Position numbers and translations under genes: made by a program
Assembly (NCBI GenBank): GCA_030430125.1
Contig: JAUIGA010000052.1
Span: forward strand, 1-12,518
Direction of reading: 5' to 3'
DNA length: 12,518 bases
Origin: Chloroflexia bacterium
Lineage (GTDB): Bacteria; Chloroflexota; Chloroflexia; Thermomicrobiales; UBA6265
Part shown: positions 1 through 6,991 of the stretch, one piece after another
Numbering within the stretch: position 1 is the first letter of the stretch
Layout: each line of letters starts with the position of its first letter
Notes under the pieces: model-generated
Databases searched by the model: none
Told to the model about the DNA's origin: nothing
The model's input: only the letters and a program-made list of their open reading frames with translations

Positions 1-1
1 G

Positions 2-175
2 GTGCTGCTGGCGACGTCGGACACCTACGACCAGGGCACGATCCTGCTGGTGTTCTGCTTTGGCCTGGGGCCGTTCCTGCTGCTCACCATCGGCGTCTAC
101 CTCTACGCGAAGAGCCGTGAGGACCGGCTTGCCGAGGATACGGATGATGAGGAAGCGGAGGATATCGCCACATGA
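2..175 (+). CDS. C-terminal part of a small membrane protein (5' end outside window)
   Basis: An open frame enters from the left edge and ends at TGA 173-175, giving 57 visible residues. From about residue 12 to 38 it is strongly hydrophobic (GTILLVFCFGLGPFLLLTIG and on), ending in YLYAKSR, which reads as a transmembrane helix with a positively charged cytoplasmic end. The last 20 residues are very acidic (DRLAEDTDDEEAEDIAT). The stop overlaps the next start codon in the arrangement ATGA (172-175), so the two genes are very likely co-transcribed and translationally coupled. The family cannot be named from this tail alone. The topology fits a single- or multi-span inner-membrane protein with an acidic cytoplasmic tail. 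Confidence 0.6.
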   Translation: MLLATSDTYDQGTILLVFCFGLGPFLLLTIGVYLYAKSREDRLAEDTDDEEAEDIAT

Positions 176-399
176 CGGTCGAGGGTCGGCTGGAGGGCAT
201 CCGGCGGTACACGATCCACGGCGGGCCGTATGCCTACCTCTACTTCAGTCATCTGGACGACCCGGAGACGATCCACCAGGCGCAACTCCCTGAGGAGGCG
301 TTCGACACCGACCTGCAGGTGGGGGACCGCGTCGCGATTACCTACCTGCTGAAGACGGTGATGGAGATTCGCCACGCTCCGGGCGCTGACAATTCGTAG
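172..399 (+). CDS. Small hypothetical protein (75 aa), coupled to the upstream membrane protein
   Basis: Start ATG 172 overlaps the preceding TGA by four bases. It has a Shine-Dalgarno-like GCGGAGG at 155-161, ten bases upstream. The 75-residue product is soluble and acidic, with no signal peptide or cysteine. Alternating hydrophobic stretches (RRYTIHG, YAYLYFSH, VGDRVAITYLL, VMEIRHAP) suggest a small beta-barrel, possibly OB- or SH3-like; that is inference from pattern only. The overlap with the membrane protein suggests the two act together. I do not recognise the family. The stop codon TAG (397-399) lies inside a palindromic repeat unit (GTAGGGGC...), so the repeat may have set the present C-terminus. 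Confidence 0.65.
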   Translation: MTVEGRLEGIRRYTIHGGPYAYLYFSHLDDPETIHQAQLPEEAFDTDLQVGDRVAITYLLKTVMEIRHAPGADNS

Positions 400-430
400 G
401 GGCAGACCTGCCGAAGGCAGTTGTCTGCCC
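400..430. repeat. Palindromic repeat unit 1 / hairpin just after the small gene
   Basis: GGGCAGAC at 400-407 pairs with GTCTGCCC at 423-430, and CTGCC 408-412 pairs with GGCAG 416-420. Together they give a 13-bp stem with a GAA loop and a two-base TT bulge. It sits immediately downstream of TAG 397-399, so it could end transcription, but no T-run follows. On the minus strand it ends in CCTACG, the tail shared with other copies in the window. Confidence 0.65.
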
Positions 431-498
431 GACGGTCGCGCAGCGGCCGCGATGCGTGCGTCGGCACGGTTGTCATCTTGCCGCCCTGCAGGCGGCCG

Positions 499-520
499 GG
501 TGGACCTGCGCAGGTCCACC
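499..520. repeat. Palindromic repeat unit 2 (perfect 22-nt palindrome)
   Basis: Positions 499-509 (GGTGGACCTGC) are followed by their exact reverse complement at 510-520. The unit is followed on the plus strand by TCTACGCGATATT, matching the tail of units at 8453 and 8531 (CTACGCGAT). It lies 67 bases upstream of the methyltransferase start, so it could also act as an operator or RNA hairpin in that leader. Confidence 0.65.
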
Positions 521-587
521 TCTACGCGATATTGCTGCCGAATCCACTGTGTCCTGTATTGTTGCCATGAAATGGAGTGAGCCCCGT

Positions 588-1289
588 ATGACCACGCCCA
601 CCTGGTACCTCGACGAGCTCGACCACGCCGGGCCGGAGCATCTCGACGCCGGCTACGTCGCCGGTTACGACCGCAAGACCGGCGTCGACCCTGCCGGCGA
701 CCTCGCGCTGCTGCGTGATCTCGGACTGGGCGAGGCCGACACGCTGGTCGACCTCGGTACCGGCACGGGGGCGTTGCCGCTGATTGCCGCGCCGTATTGC
801 CGGCGGGTGGTCGCGGTCGATGTGTCGGCGCCGATGCTGGCGGTGCTGCAGCAACGGGCAGAAGATGCGGGCATCGCCAACATCGAATGCGTGCGGGCCG
901 GGTTCCTCAGCTACGAGCACCAGGGAGCGCCGGCCAATGTCGTCTACTCCCGGCACGCGCTCCACCACCTGCCGGACTTCTGGAAGGCGGTCGCCTTCGA
1001 GCGCATCGCGGCGATGCTCAAAACCGGCGGCATCTTCCACTTCCGCGACCTGTTCCTGTCGGTCGGACCCGGCGAGGCGGCGGAAGCGATCGAGCACTGG
1101 CTCGCGCACGCGTCGGAAACACCGGAGGTCGGCTGGACGCGGGAGGAGCTGGAAATCCACCTGCGGGAGGAGTACAGCACCTTCACCTGGTTGATCGAGC
1201 CGATGCTGGAGCGCGCCGGGTTTCGGATCGAGGCGCGGCACGGGCTGGAGTCGAAGATCTACGCGGCGTATACCTGCGTGCGGGTGTAG
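588..1289 (+). CDS. Class I SAM-dependent methyltransferase
   Basis: A 233-residue protein of the Rossmann-fold methyltransferase superfamily. It transfers a methyl group from S-adenosylmethionine to an unknown small-molecule substrate, probably in the cytoplasm. Motif I is VDLGTGTG at residues 54-61; the acidic ribose-binding position is in VAVDVS (D78); the post-motif region SRHALHHLPDFWKAV (121-135) and LKTGGIFHFRD (144-154) follow the usual order. The ATG at 588 is chosen because GGAG (574-577) precedes it by ten bases. An in-frame ATG at 567 and the upstream frame extension lack such support. It resembles the UbiE/Methyltransf_11-25 group; the substrate cannot be assigned. The last residues (215-231) are encoded by a 51-nt sequence repeated at 5774-5824. 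It ends just before a long hairpin. Confidence 0.88.
   Translation: MTTPTWYLDELDHAGPEHLDAGYVAGYDRKTGVDPAGDLALLRDLGLGEADTLVDLGTGTGALPLIAAPYCRRVVAVDVSAPMLAVLQQRAEDAGIANIECVRAGFLSYEHQGAPANVVYSRHALHHLPDFWKAVAFERIAAMLKTGGIFHFRDLFLSVGPGEAAEAIEHWLAHASETPEVGWTREELEIHLREEYSTFTWLIEPMLERAGFRIEARHGLESKIYAAYTCVRV
1230..1280 (+). repeat. Direct repeat, left copy (51 nt within the methyltransferase 3' end)
   Basis: This encodes EARHGLESKIYAAYTCV of the methyltransferase. The same 51 bases occur at 5774-5824 in the same orientation, with two differences (C/A at offset 16, T/C at offset 42). The similarity stops abruptly on both sides. The copies start 4544 bases apart. Confidence 0.9.
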
Positions 1290-1290
1290 T

Positions 1291-1356
1291 GCCGGGAGTC
1301 GATGCGAAGGTTCACCGTCCATCTCGATTCGTGACCGCCTTCGGCCCACTCCCGGC
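1291..1356 (+). terminator. Long imperfect hairpin after the methyltransferase
   Basis: GCCGGGAGT (1291-1299) pairs with ACTCCCGGC (1348-1356). Inside it CGAAGG (1305-1310) pairs with CCTTCG (1338-1343) and TCAC (1312-1315) with GTGA (1331-1334). It begins one base after the stop codon, the position expected for a transcript-end or mRNA-stabilising structure. No T-run follows, so classical intrinsic termination is uncertain. The DNA from 1357 to 1527 should contain the regulator promoter. I found only an isolated TAAGAT at 1382-1387 with no well-spaced -35 element. Confidence 0.4.
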
Positions 1357-1527
1357 CCATAAATCGGACATACCTTCGGTGTAAGATGATGGAACGCGGC
1401 TGATGATCGGTTGGTGATGACGTGTCGCATTGGTGCTACGTGAAGCGACCGCGCCATATGCCGCATGATCCGAGCAGTCGGGATGCATGCCCGGCGTTCT
1501 CGCGGACTCGTCGGGCAGAGGGGTGTC

Positions 1528-4500
1528 ATGCAAGGCGACAGCACCAGCAACACGCCTCCCCCGATCCGGGCACGCCTCCTGGGGGCGACCGACCTGCGTG
1601 CTGGTGACCGGATCCTGACCCCGGATGCCTGGCGACGACGGCCGGCGCGTCATCTCCTGCTGATGCTGCTCGGTACCCCCGGCCACCGGCTCCCGCGCGA
1701 CGCCGTGCTGGAGGCGCTCTGGCCGGACCGTGATCTCGATTCCAGCCTGAACACCCTCTACCAGGCGCTGCACGTGCTTCGCCGCACGCTGGAACCAGGG
1801 TTGCGGTCGGGCCGGGAGTCCGCCTACATCGACGTTGGCAACGATACGATCGCACTCCGCCCGCACGACGGGTTGTGGGTGGATGTCGACCGCTTTGAGC
1901 ACCTGCTCCGCCAGGCGACCATCGGCCCGGCGCCGCGCGAGTCGCTGCATGCCGCGCTCGCCCTCTATCGAGGCGAGTTTATGGCCGACGAGCCATATCT
2001 CGACTGGCCCATCGCGCGTCGCGAGGCACTGCGCGCCGACCGCGAGCGCGCCATCCTGAACCTGGCCGAGCTCGATCTCGAACATGGCGACTCCCTGGCC
2101 CCGATCGGGTACCTGGAGGCATTGCTCGCCGAGGATCCGGCCCGCGAGGTCGTCCACCAGGCCATCATGCGGGCCCTGCTTGCGCGCGGGCAGCGGGCAG
2201 CGGCGCTCCAGCAATTCGAATGGTGTCGCCTGGCGCTGGAGCGCGAGCTTGGCGTCGCGCCAGACCGGGAGACCGAGCGCCTGGCGGCGACGGCCCGGAA
2301 TGTGCCCACGCCATCCCTCGAAGCCGGCGTGCCCATCCTCGACCTGCCCGGGCTGCCCACCGCCACGGTCGGCAGGGAGCGCGACATCGTGGCGGTACAG
2401 CAGATGCTTGCCGGAAGCGACACCCGGCTCGTCACCATCGTCGGCACCGGAGGCGTGGGCAAGACGCGCCTGGCCATCGAGGTGGGGCGCGGCTCCGGCT
2501 CGCGCTTCCCGGACGGCATCGCGTTCGTCGCGCTCGACGTCATCCGGGCGCCGTCGCTGCTCTATCACGCCATCGCCGGGGCGTTGCGGGTCGACAAGGC
2601 ACCGGGACGCACGCTGGTTGACACGGTCCATGATGCCCTGCGTCATCGCCCCCGGTTCATGCTGGTGCTGGACAACCTCGAGCACCTGGCGGAGGTGGCC
2701 GTGCCTGTCGCCGGCTTGCTGGCGGCCGTGCCGTCGCTGACGATCCTGGCCACCAGCCGCGAGCCGCTGCGGATCAGGGCCGAACGCGTCTATTGGCTCG
2801 ATCCACTCGCGGTGCCGGCTGCCGACCCGTCCCTCGAACCTCACGCGCTGCGGGAGGTGGACTCGGTATCGCTCTTCCTCCGGTGCGTGGATGCCTGGGG
2901 TGTCAATGGCCGCCCGGTCACCGATGCCAACCTGCCGGTGATTGCCGCGCTGTGCCGCCGGCTGGAAGGGTTGCCGCTCGCGATCGAGCTGGCGGCGGCG
3001 CGATCGCTTGATGCCAGTCCCGCCACGATCCTGGGCCAGCTCGACGACCGGTTCGCGACATTGCGTGACGGCCCGCGTGACCTCCCGGACCGGCACCGGG
3101 CGCTGCATGCTGCCATTGGCTGGAGCTACGACCTGTTGCCCGCCTCCGAGCAGCGATTGTTCCGCGGGCTCGCGGTGTTTGCCGGGGGCATCGAGGTCGA
3201 TGCACTGCTGGCGGTGTTCGGACCGGAGGTGATGCCTCTGGCGGACACGCTGGTGGACAAGAACCTGCTGCGATGGGACCAGGAGCAGGGCCATCAGCGC
3301 CTGACGATGCTGGAATCGCTCCGCGAGTTCGCGGCGGACATGCTGGAGCGCCATGGCGAGCTCGTGCCCATGCAGCGTTCCCACGCTCGGTTCTTCGCTG
3401 ACCTCGCGGTTCGGTCCGGTCTCGATCCCGCCAGGCAGGGCGCCGCTCAAATTGGCTGGACACGACGGCTGGAACGCGATCAGGACAACATCCACCTGGC
3501 GCTTGCCAACTGTCTCTCGCTGGGTGACTCGGACACGGCGTTGATCATCACCAACGTGATGGGCAGGTACTGGGATACCCACCTGTCAGCGCCGGAAGCC
3601 CGCGCCTGGATCGAGCGGGCGCTGACCATGGAGCCCGACAGCGCCCACCTCTCCGCCGGATGGTCCACCATCTGGGGCGCGACGTTCGCCTGGCGCATGT
3701 CGGACCCCGCGGCAACGATCTGGTTCGAGCGGGAGGCGAGACGGATCTGGACGACGCTGGGATCGGCGTGCGGCCTGGCGTGGGTCGATTACCACGTCGC
3801 CGAGCGACTGGGGTTCGAGGGGCGCTACGACGACATGCGCGCCATCCACGAAGCCAACCTGGACATCTTCCGGCGGGAAGGGGATACCGACGGAATCGTT
3901 CTTGCCTTGACGGGCATATCGGACGCGGTCGGGATGATTGGAACCCCTGAGAACGCCGTGGCTGCACTAAGCGAGGCGCTGGATGTTGCGCGTGAGGCGG
4001 ACAACCTGATCCTGCAATCGTACGTGCTGAGTCGCTTGCCCGCGGCACTCCTGGGCGCGGGAGAGATGGATCGGGCGAAGGTCATGGTGGCCGAGAGCGA
4101 GCGCCTGGGCCGGCTGATTGGCGATCGGCGATCCCTGCCATGGGCGGCGGTCGTGAAGGCGTCGCTGGCCCTTGATCATGGCGACTTCGTGCCTGCGCTG
4201 CATCACGCGCAGGCAGCCCTTGCCGGATTCCGGGCGGTGGGCGACGTATTGGCCGAGTGGGTCGCGCTGATGGCGTGCACGCTGGCAGCGGCGTCCGCCG
4301 GACACCTCGACGACGCCCGCGCTCATGCCCTGGCGACGGTGCGCAGCGTGCTGGCCCATGGTGGCGACGCCTGCAAGGCGACGGTGTTGCCGGAGCTTGC
4401 GGGCGTACTCCTGGCCCTGGGACACCCGGCGGCGGCGTTGACCGCCTTTGCGGCAGGGCTCGCCAGGGAGCGGATGACGATTACCGCGCTCCCGTCCGGT

Positions 4501-4668
4501 TCCGGCGACCGCTACGCGGCGGACATTCGCCGCGCGCGGGACCGTCTGCCCGACCTCGAGGCCGAGGCCGCATGGGCTCGCGGGGCGTCCATTGATATCG
4601 ATGACGCCCTGGAGATCGTCCAACGTCACCTCGGTATCGATCGGGTGCCGGACGCCGTGCCCGTATAG
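1528..4668 (+). CDS. AfsR/SARP-like regulator: winged helix, BTAD, NB-ARC ATPase, TPR-type C-terminus
   Basis: A 1046-residue signal-transducing transcriptional regulator. Residues 13-112 match an OmpR-type winged helix (WRRRPARHLLLMLLG, LWPDRDLDSSLNTLYQALH). Residues about 118-255 match a bacterial transcriptional activation domain (ALYRGEFMADEPYLDWP, LARGQRAAALQQFEWCR). Then follows an NB-ARC/STAND ATPase: Walker A GTGGVGKT at 306-313, Walker B LVLDN with D382, sensor ATSRE at 408-412 and GLPLAIELAAAR from 481. The rest (from about 600) is helical and repeat-like (IWFEREARRIWTTLG, AHALATVRSVL), consistent with TPRs sensing a ligand or partner. ATG 1528 is chosen because AGAGGGG (1517-1523) precedes it and the homologous region begins soon after; an upstream in-frame start at 1465 would add 21 residues. 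Known relatives activate nearby genes, so the methyltransferase or the secreted protein are candidate targets (inference). It lies inside a block bracketed by 51-nt direct repeats. Confidence 0.9.
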   Translation: MQGDSTSNTPPPIRARLLGATDLRAGDRILTPDAWRRRPARHLLLMLLGTPGHRLPRDAVLEALWPDRDLDSSLNTLYQALHVLRRTLEPGLRSGRESAYIDVGNDTIALRPHDGLWVDVDRFEHLLRQATIGPAPRESLHAALALYRGEFMADEPYLDWPIARREALRADRERAILNLAELDLEHGDSLAPIGYLEALLAEDPAREVVHQAIMRALLARGQRAAALQQFEWCRLALERELGVAPDRETERLAATARNVPTPSLEAGVPILDLPGLPTATVGRERDIVAVQQMLAGSDTRLVTIVGTGGVGKTRLAIEVGRGSGSRFPDGIAFVALDVIRAPSLLYHAIAGALRVDKAPGRTLVDTVHDALRHRPRFMLVLDNLEHLAEVAVPVAGLLAAVPSLTILATSREPLRIRAERVYWLDPLAVPAADPSLEPHALREVDSVSLFLRCVDAWGVNGRPVTDANLPVIAALCRRLEGLPLAIELAAARSLDASPATILGQLDDRFATLRDGPRDLPDRHRALHAAIGWSYDLLPASEQRLFRGLAVFAGGIEVDALLAVFGPEVMPLADTLVDKNLLRWDQEQGHQRLTMLESLREFAADMLERHGELVPMQRSHARFFADLAVRSGLDPARQGAAQIGWTRRLERDQDNIHLALANCLSLGDSDTALIITNVMGRYWDTHLSAPEARAWIERALTMEPDSAHLSAGWSTIWGATFAWRMSDPAATIWFEREARRIWTTLGSACGLAWVDYHVAERLGFEGRYDDMRAIHEANLDIFRREGDTDGIVLALTGISDAVGMIGTPENAVAALSEALDVAREADNLILQSYVLSRLPAALLGAGEMDRAKVMVAESERLGRLIGDRRSLPWAAVVKASLALDHGDFVPALHHAQAALAGFRAVGDVLAEWVALMACTLAAASAGHLDDARAHALATVRSVLAHGGDACKATVLPELAGVLLALGHPAAALTAFAAGLARERMTITALPSGSGDRYAADIRRARDRLPDLEAEAAWARGASIDIDDALEIVQRHLGIDRVPDAVPV

Positions 4669-4796
4669 GTTCCATCGTCCTGTTCCCCATTTGTCAGGTG
4701 GTTGGAAGGTCGACCCGGTAGAACCGCTTTAGGCGGATGGCCGGCGTGACGGCACGCAGGGCATCCACCCGAATTGCTCCCTCGTCACTGTACGAG

Positions 4797-4802
4797 AAAG
4801 GA
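4797..4802 (+). promoter_or_regulatory. Ribosome binding site of the secreted cupredoxin gene
   Basis: AAAGGA lies seven bases before ATG 4810, which fixes that start. The rest of the 141-base gap after the regulator shows no terminator hairpin. A TTGTCA at 4691-4696 has no -10 element at proper spacing, so no promoter is called. Confidence 0.6.
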
Positions 4803-4809
4803 TTGACCC

Positions 4810-5700
4810 ATGAGACGTGCGATTCACGGGGTGTCTGTCATTCTGCTCGCGTTCGCCATGTTGGCGTCGGCCGGGGTGACGACGGCGCAGGAGGCTTCGC
4901 CGGAAGCGGGGCCGTCACTGCTCGAAGGGCTTGGCTTGCCCGTCCTCGAGGTGACGGTGACCGCCGGCGGTGTCGACGCGCCTGCCGAGGTCGAGGCCGG
5001 GCCGGTGCTGTTCGTGGCCCACAACGAAACCGAGGAGGAAACGTCGGTCGACGTCGTCCGGCTTCCCGAAGGGTTCACCGTGGACGACTACCTGGCCTTT
5101 GTTGGTAGCGAGGGGCCCCTGCCCGAATGGACCGCCGACGCGGTGGTCGCGGGGTACGTGTGGACACCACCGATGGCGAGCGGCAGCATCGTGCTCAACC
5201 TGGCGCCGGGCGATTGGGAGGTCATTGTTACCGGAGCGGACGTCGCCGTGCCGAGCGTCAGCCTGAGCGTCACCGGGGAAGCGACCGAGGCCTCGATTCC
5301 CGCCGATTTCGATCTTGAGTTGGGCGCATACGTCTTCAACTTCCCGGAGACGATGCCGGCTGGCCCGCAAATCTGGCACGCCACCAACACGCATGCCGTG
5401 CCGCACCACGCGATCGTCTTCCCGGTCGACCGGTTGTACACCGCGGAGGAGGTGCAGGAAGGGGTTATGGCGGAGTTCAGCGGCACGCCCGTGGCGGACG
5501 GGTTCTCGTTCGAGACATCGATAGTGGGACCGGACGCGGCGGAGGTGCCCGTCATCACGGGCGGCCAGGAGATTTGGATGGAGACCAACCTGGAACCCGG
5601 ATACTACGTCGCGGTCTGCTTCGTCTCCGATCCGGGGTCTGACGTGCCTCACCTGATGGCCGGGATGATCTCCTCGTTCGAGGTGACGGGCGACGCATAG
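4810..5700 (+). CDS. Secreted two-domain cupredoxin-like protein
   Basis: A 296-residue exported protein. Residues 1-26 form a Sec signal peptide (charged MRR, hydrophobic VILLAFAMLASAG, cleavage near TTA-QE). There is no lipobox cysteine, so it should be released or periplasmic rather than lipid-anchored. Two similar beta-sandwich halves follow, roughly 45-156 and 165-294; each has an AGP...N strand pair and a LxPGxW/Y segment (LAPGDWEVIV 131-140, LEPGYYVAVC 261-270). The second half carries a possible type-1 copper set: H199 or H200 in NTHAVPHH, C270, H281 and M286, with spacing C-x10-H-x4-M. The first half lacks Cys and Met ligands. Likely role: extracytoplasmic electron transfer or copper binding; a purely structural role is possible. 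A strong hairpin lies 20 bases after the stop. The gene follows the large regulator in the same direction, within the repeat-bracketed block. Confidence 0.75.
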   Translation: MRRAIHGVSVILLAFAMLASAGVTTAQEASPEAGPSLLEGLGLPVLEVTVTAGGVDAPAEVEAGPVLFVAHNETEEETSVDVVRLPEGFTVDDYLAFVGSEGPLPEWTADAVVAGYVWTPPMASGSIVLNLAPGDWEVIVTGADVAVPSVSLSVTGEATEASIPADFDLELGAYVFNFPETMPAGPQIWHATNTHAVPHHAIVFPVDRLYTAEEVQEGVMAEFSGTPVADGFSFETSIVGPDAAEVPVITGGQEIWMETNLEPGYYVAVCFVSDPGSDVPHLMAGMISSFEVTGDA

Positions 5701-5719
5701 GGCATGATCGGCAAACGCT

Positions 5720-5762
5720 CGTCACGGGGACGATCTCACCGATGAGATTCGTCCCCGTGACG
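5720..5762. terminator. Strong hairpin, likely bidirectional terminator
   Basis: CGTCACGGGGACGA at 5720-5733 pairs perfectly with 5749-5762. After one bulged T (5748), TCTC (5734-5737) pairs with GAGA (5744-5747) around a six-base loop. The 18-bp stem starts 20 bases after the cupredoxin stop and lies between that gene and the convergent GNAT gene ending at 5844. No T-run follows on either strand, so the mechanism may not be classical. Confidence 0.6.
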
Positions 5763-5770
5763 TGTCTGGC

Positions 5771-5854
5771 TACGAGGCGCGGCACGGGATGGAGTCGAAG
5801 ATCTACGCGGCGTACACCTGCGTGAAGGCATGGTCGACCCGGTTCAGCCTGTAA
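5771..5854 (+). pseudogene. Remnant of a methyltransferase 3' end
   Basis: Positions 5774-5824 repeat the last coding part of the methyltransferase at 1230-1280 with 49/51 identity. In frame they read EARHGMESKIYAAYTCV, then KAWSTRFSL and TAA at 5852-5854. Just before the repeat, SGY may echo the AGF of the intact gene. No methyltransferase core, start codon or ribosome site precedes it, and a hairpin lies directly upstream, so it is not an expressed gene. The frame runs over the last codons of the convergent GNAT gene (stop at 5844-5846). It may be the leftover of a paralogue, or the displaced end of the original gene after insertion of the 1281-5773 block. Confidence 0.75.
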
Positions 5855-6458
5855 CGTCACGCGCGAGACTGGCGGCGAAACCGTCGGGGTAGCGCGCGTT
5901 CCACTCCTCGCGGAGGATGCCGTATCCCATCCCGTCGTAGAATGCGCCAGCGACGATGCGTGCCTTGCGAAACCGCGCTTCCTCGGTGAAACCGAGCTTG
6001 CGGGCCAGCGCCATCATGCCGTGGTTGCCGGACCACGTGCGCAGGTCGAGCCGCGCCAGCTCCGGCATGGCGGCGAGCAGGTAGTCGCACCAGAGTCCCA
6101 GCGCCTCGTAGCCGAGACCCCTCCCCCACTGCTCAGGGTCGAAGATGACGATGCCGAGCGAGAGCCAGTTGGTCTCCGTGCTCTCCCAATACCACGAAAC
6201 CTGTCCCACCAGGCGATTGCTTGCGAGGTCCGCGACGACGAGTCTCGTGCGCGGGGTCGGCCAGTTGCCCGCTTCGATCCTGTCTCGAACCGACGCGACC
6301 ATGGTCGCCACGTCCTCGGCGGACGGTTTCGGATAGTACGGCCCGTCGAGCTCGTGCCACCGTTGCTCCGGCAGCATCCAACGCCCCCACATCGGCACGT
6401 CGTCGAGGATCATGTCGCGCAGGCGAATCCGCCTGCCGGTAATCGGGCGATCCAGCAT
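5844..6458 (-). CDS. GNAT acetyltransferase, RimJ/RimL-like
   Basis: A 204-residue N-acetyltransferase that would move acetyl from acetyl-CoA to an amine: a protein N-terminus, an antibiotic or a small molecule. It opens with GRRIRLRDMILDDVPMWGRW (8-27), typical of the Acetyltransf_3 group. Motif A is LGIVIFDPEQWGRGLGYEAL (101-120) with the CoA pyrophosphate loop QWGRGLG. Motif B is NHGMMALARKLGF (145-157), followed by the usual EEARFRKARIVAGAFYDGMG. The start at 6458 is chosen because it shares one base with the stop of the DinB-like gene (TGATG), indicating translational coupling; a longer upstream frame would overlap DinB coding sequence. The substrate cannot be told from sequence. Its last codons overlap the methyltransferase remnant on the other strand. 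Confidence 0.88.
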   Translation of the reverse strand: MLDRPITGRRIRLRDMILDDVPMWGRWMLPEQRWHELDGPYYPKPSAEDVATMVASVRDRIEAGNWPTPRTRLVVADLASNRLVGQVSWYWESTETNWLSLGIVIFDPEQWGRGLGYEALGLWCDYLLAAMPELARLDLRTWSGNHGMMALARKLGFTEEARFRKARIVAGAFYDGMGYGILREEWNARYPDGFAASLARDVTG

Positions 6459-6943
6459 CAGCTCGCCTGAGTCTCGTACTCCCACAACTGCCGGTGGATC
6501 TGCAGGTGGCCGGTGTGCAGCGCGATGTGGTCGAGCGCGTGCATCAACCAGTCGGCATTGGTCCACCCTTCGAGGTCTGGGCGGTCCGGTGCCGGCGCAC
6601 CACTGAAATCCTCCTCCGACATGCTGTCCAGGACCGCGTGCAGCGCATCGATGAACGCGGCGAAGCGGGTAGCGATTTCCTCGTAGGTGGCAATCGCGAC
6701 GAACTCGCTGTCGCGATCCCGGTCGATCGGCCGCCGTCCGACCATGTGCAGGGCGTGGAACTCGGCGGCGGAAACGGTGTGCGTGGCGAGGGCCGCGAAG
6801 GTGTTCATCTCGTGGCTGCCGTCCGTGGCGGCGGCCGGCTTCCAGGTGTTGAAGTCATCCTGCGGGATATCGCGCAGCGCCTCAAGCAGGTCGTCGACAT
6901 AGCTGCGGATGGCGCGTTCAAGGGCGGTGCCGGTCGGGGTCAT
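6458..6943 (-). CDS. DinB-family (four-helix, metal-binding) protein
   Basis: A 161-residue helical protein of the DinB/YfiT-like putative metalloenzyme superfamily. Members include thiol-dependent transferases using bacillithiol or mycothiol. Candidate metal ligands are H55 (ALATHTVSAAEFH) and the HxxxH pair H139/H143 (HALDHIALHTGHLQIHRQLW), in the usual three-histidine order. The segment ALERAIRSYVDDLLEALRDIPQDDFN is the typical first helix and EEDF...WTNADWLMHALDHIALH the last. ATG 6943 is preceded by AGGAG seven bases upstream (6951-6955). It lies 48 bases after the hydrolase gene and is coupled by TGATG to the GNAT gene, so the three probably form one transcript. The thiol cofactor and substrate are unknown. 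Confidence 0.85.
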   Translation of the reverse strand: MTPTGTALERAIRSYVDDLLEALRDIPQDDFNTWKPAAATDGSHEMNTFAALATHTVSAAEFHALHMVGRRPIDRDRDSEFVAIATYEEIATRFAAFIDALHAVLDSMSEEDFSGAPAPDRPDLEGWTNADWLMHALDHIALHTGHLQIHRQLWEYETQAS

Positions 6944-6991
6944 GGTGAGTCTCCTGGATCGGCCGCCACAGGGGCGACGCTACGGCACGTG

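Larger units (their letters stand above)
396..525. repeat. Composite inverted repeat (two palindromic units facing outward, about 130 nt)
   Basis: The left end 396-411 reads GTAGGGGCAGACCTGC. The right end 510-525 reads GTAGAGGTGGACCTGC on the opposite strand. They match at 13 of 16 positions and all three differences are transitions. Each end is itself a hairpin (400-430 and 499-520). The interior carries a 14-base piece, TCGCGCAGCGGCCG at 436-449, found exactly in reverse complement at 8546-8559 inside another repeat copy. This is the layout of a BIME or a very small non-coding mobile element. The space up to the methyltransferase start at 588 has no convincing gene. Confidence 0.6.

Noticed and set aside
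1382..1418. GATGATGG / GATGATCGG / GATGACG repeats as SARP binding sites
   Set aside because: The motifs are short and unevenly spaced, and could arise by chance.
1312..3582. Long open frame on the minus strand (756 codons)
   Set aside because: It lies antisense to the regulator, whose frame has clear domains. The translation is low-complexity Arg/Gln/Gly-rich with no motif, as expected for a shadow in high-GC DNA.
4691..4724. TTGTCA and TAGAAC as a sigma-70 promoter for the cupredoxin gene
   Set aside because: The spacing is 22 bases, too long for a standard promoter.
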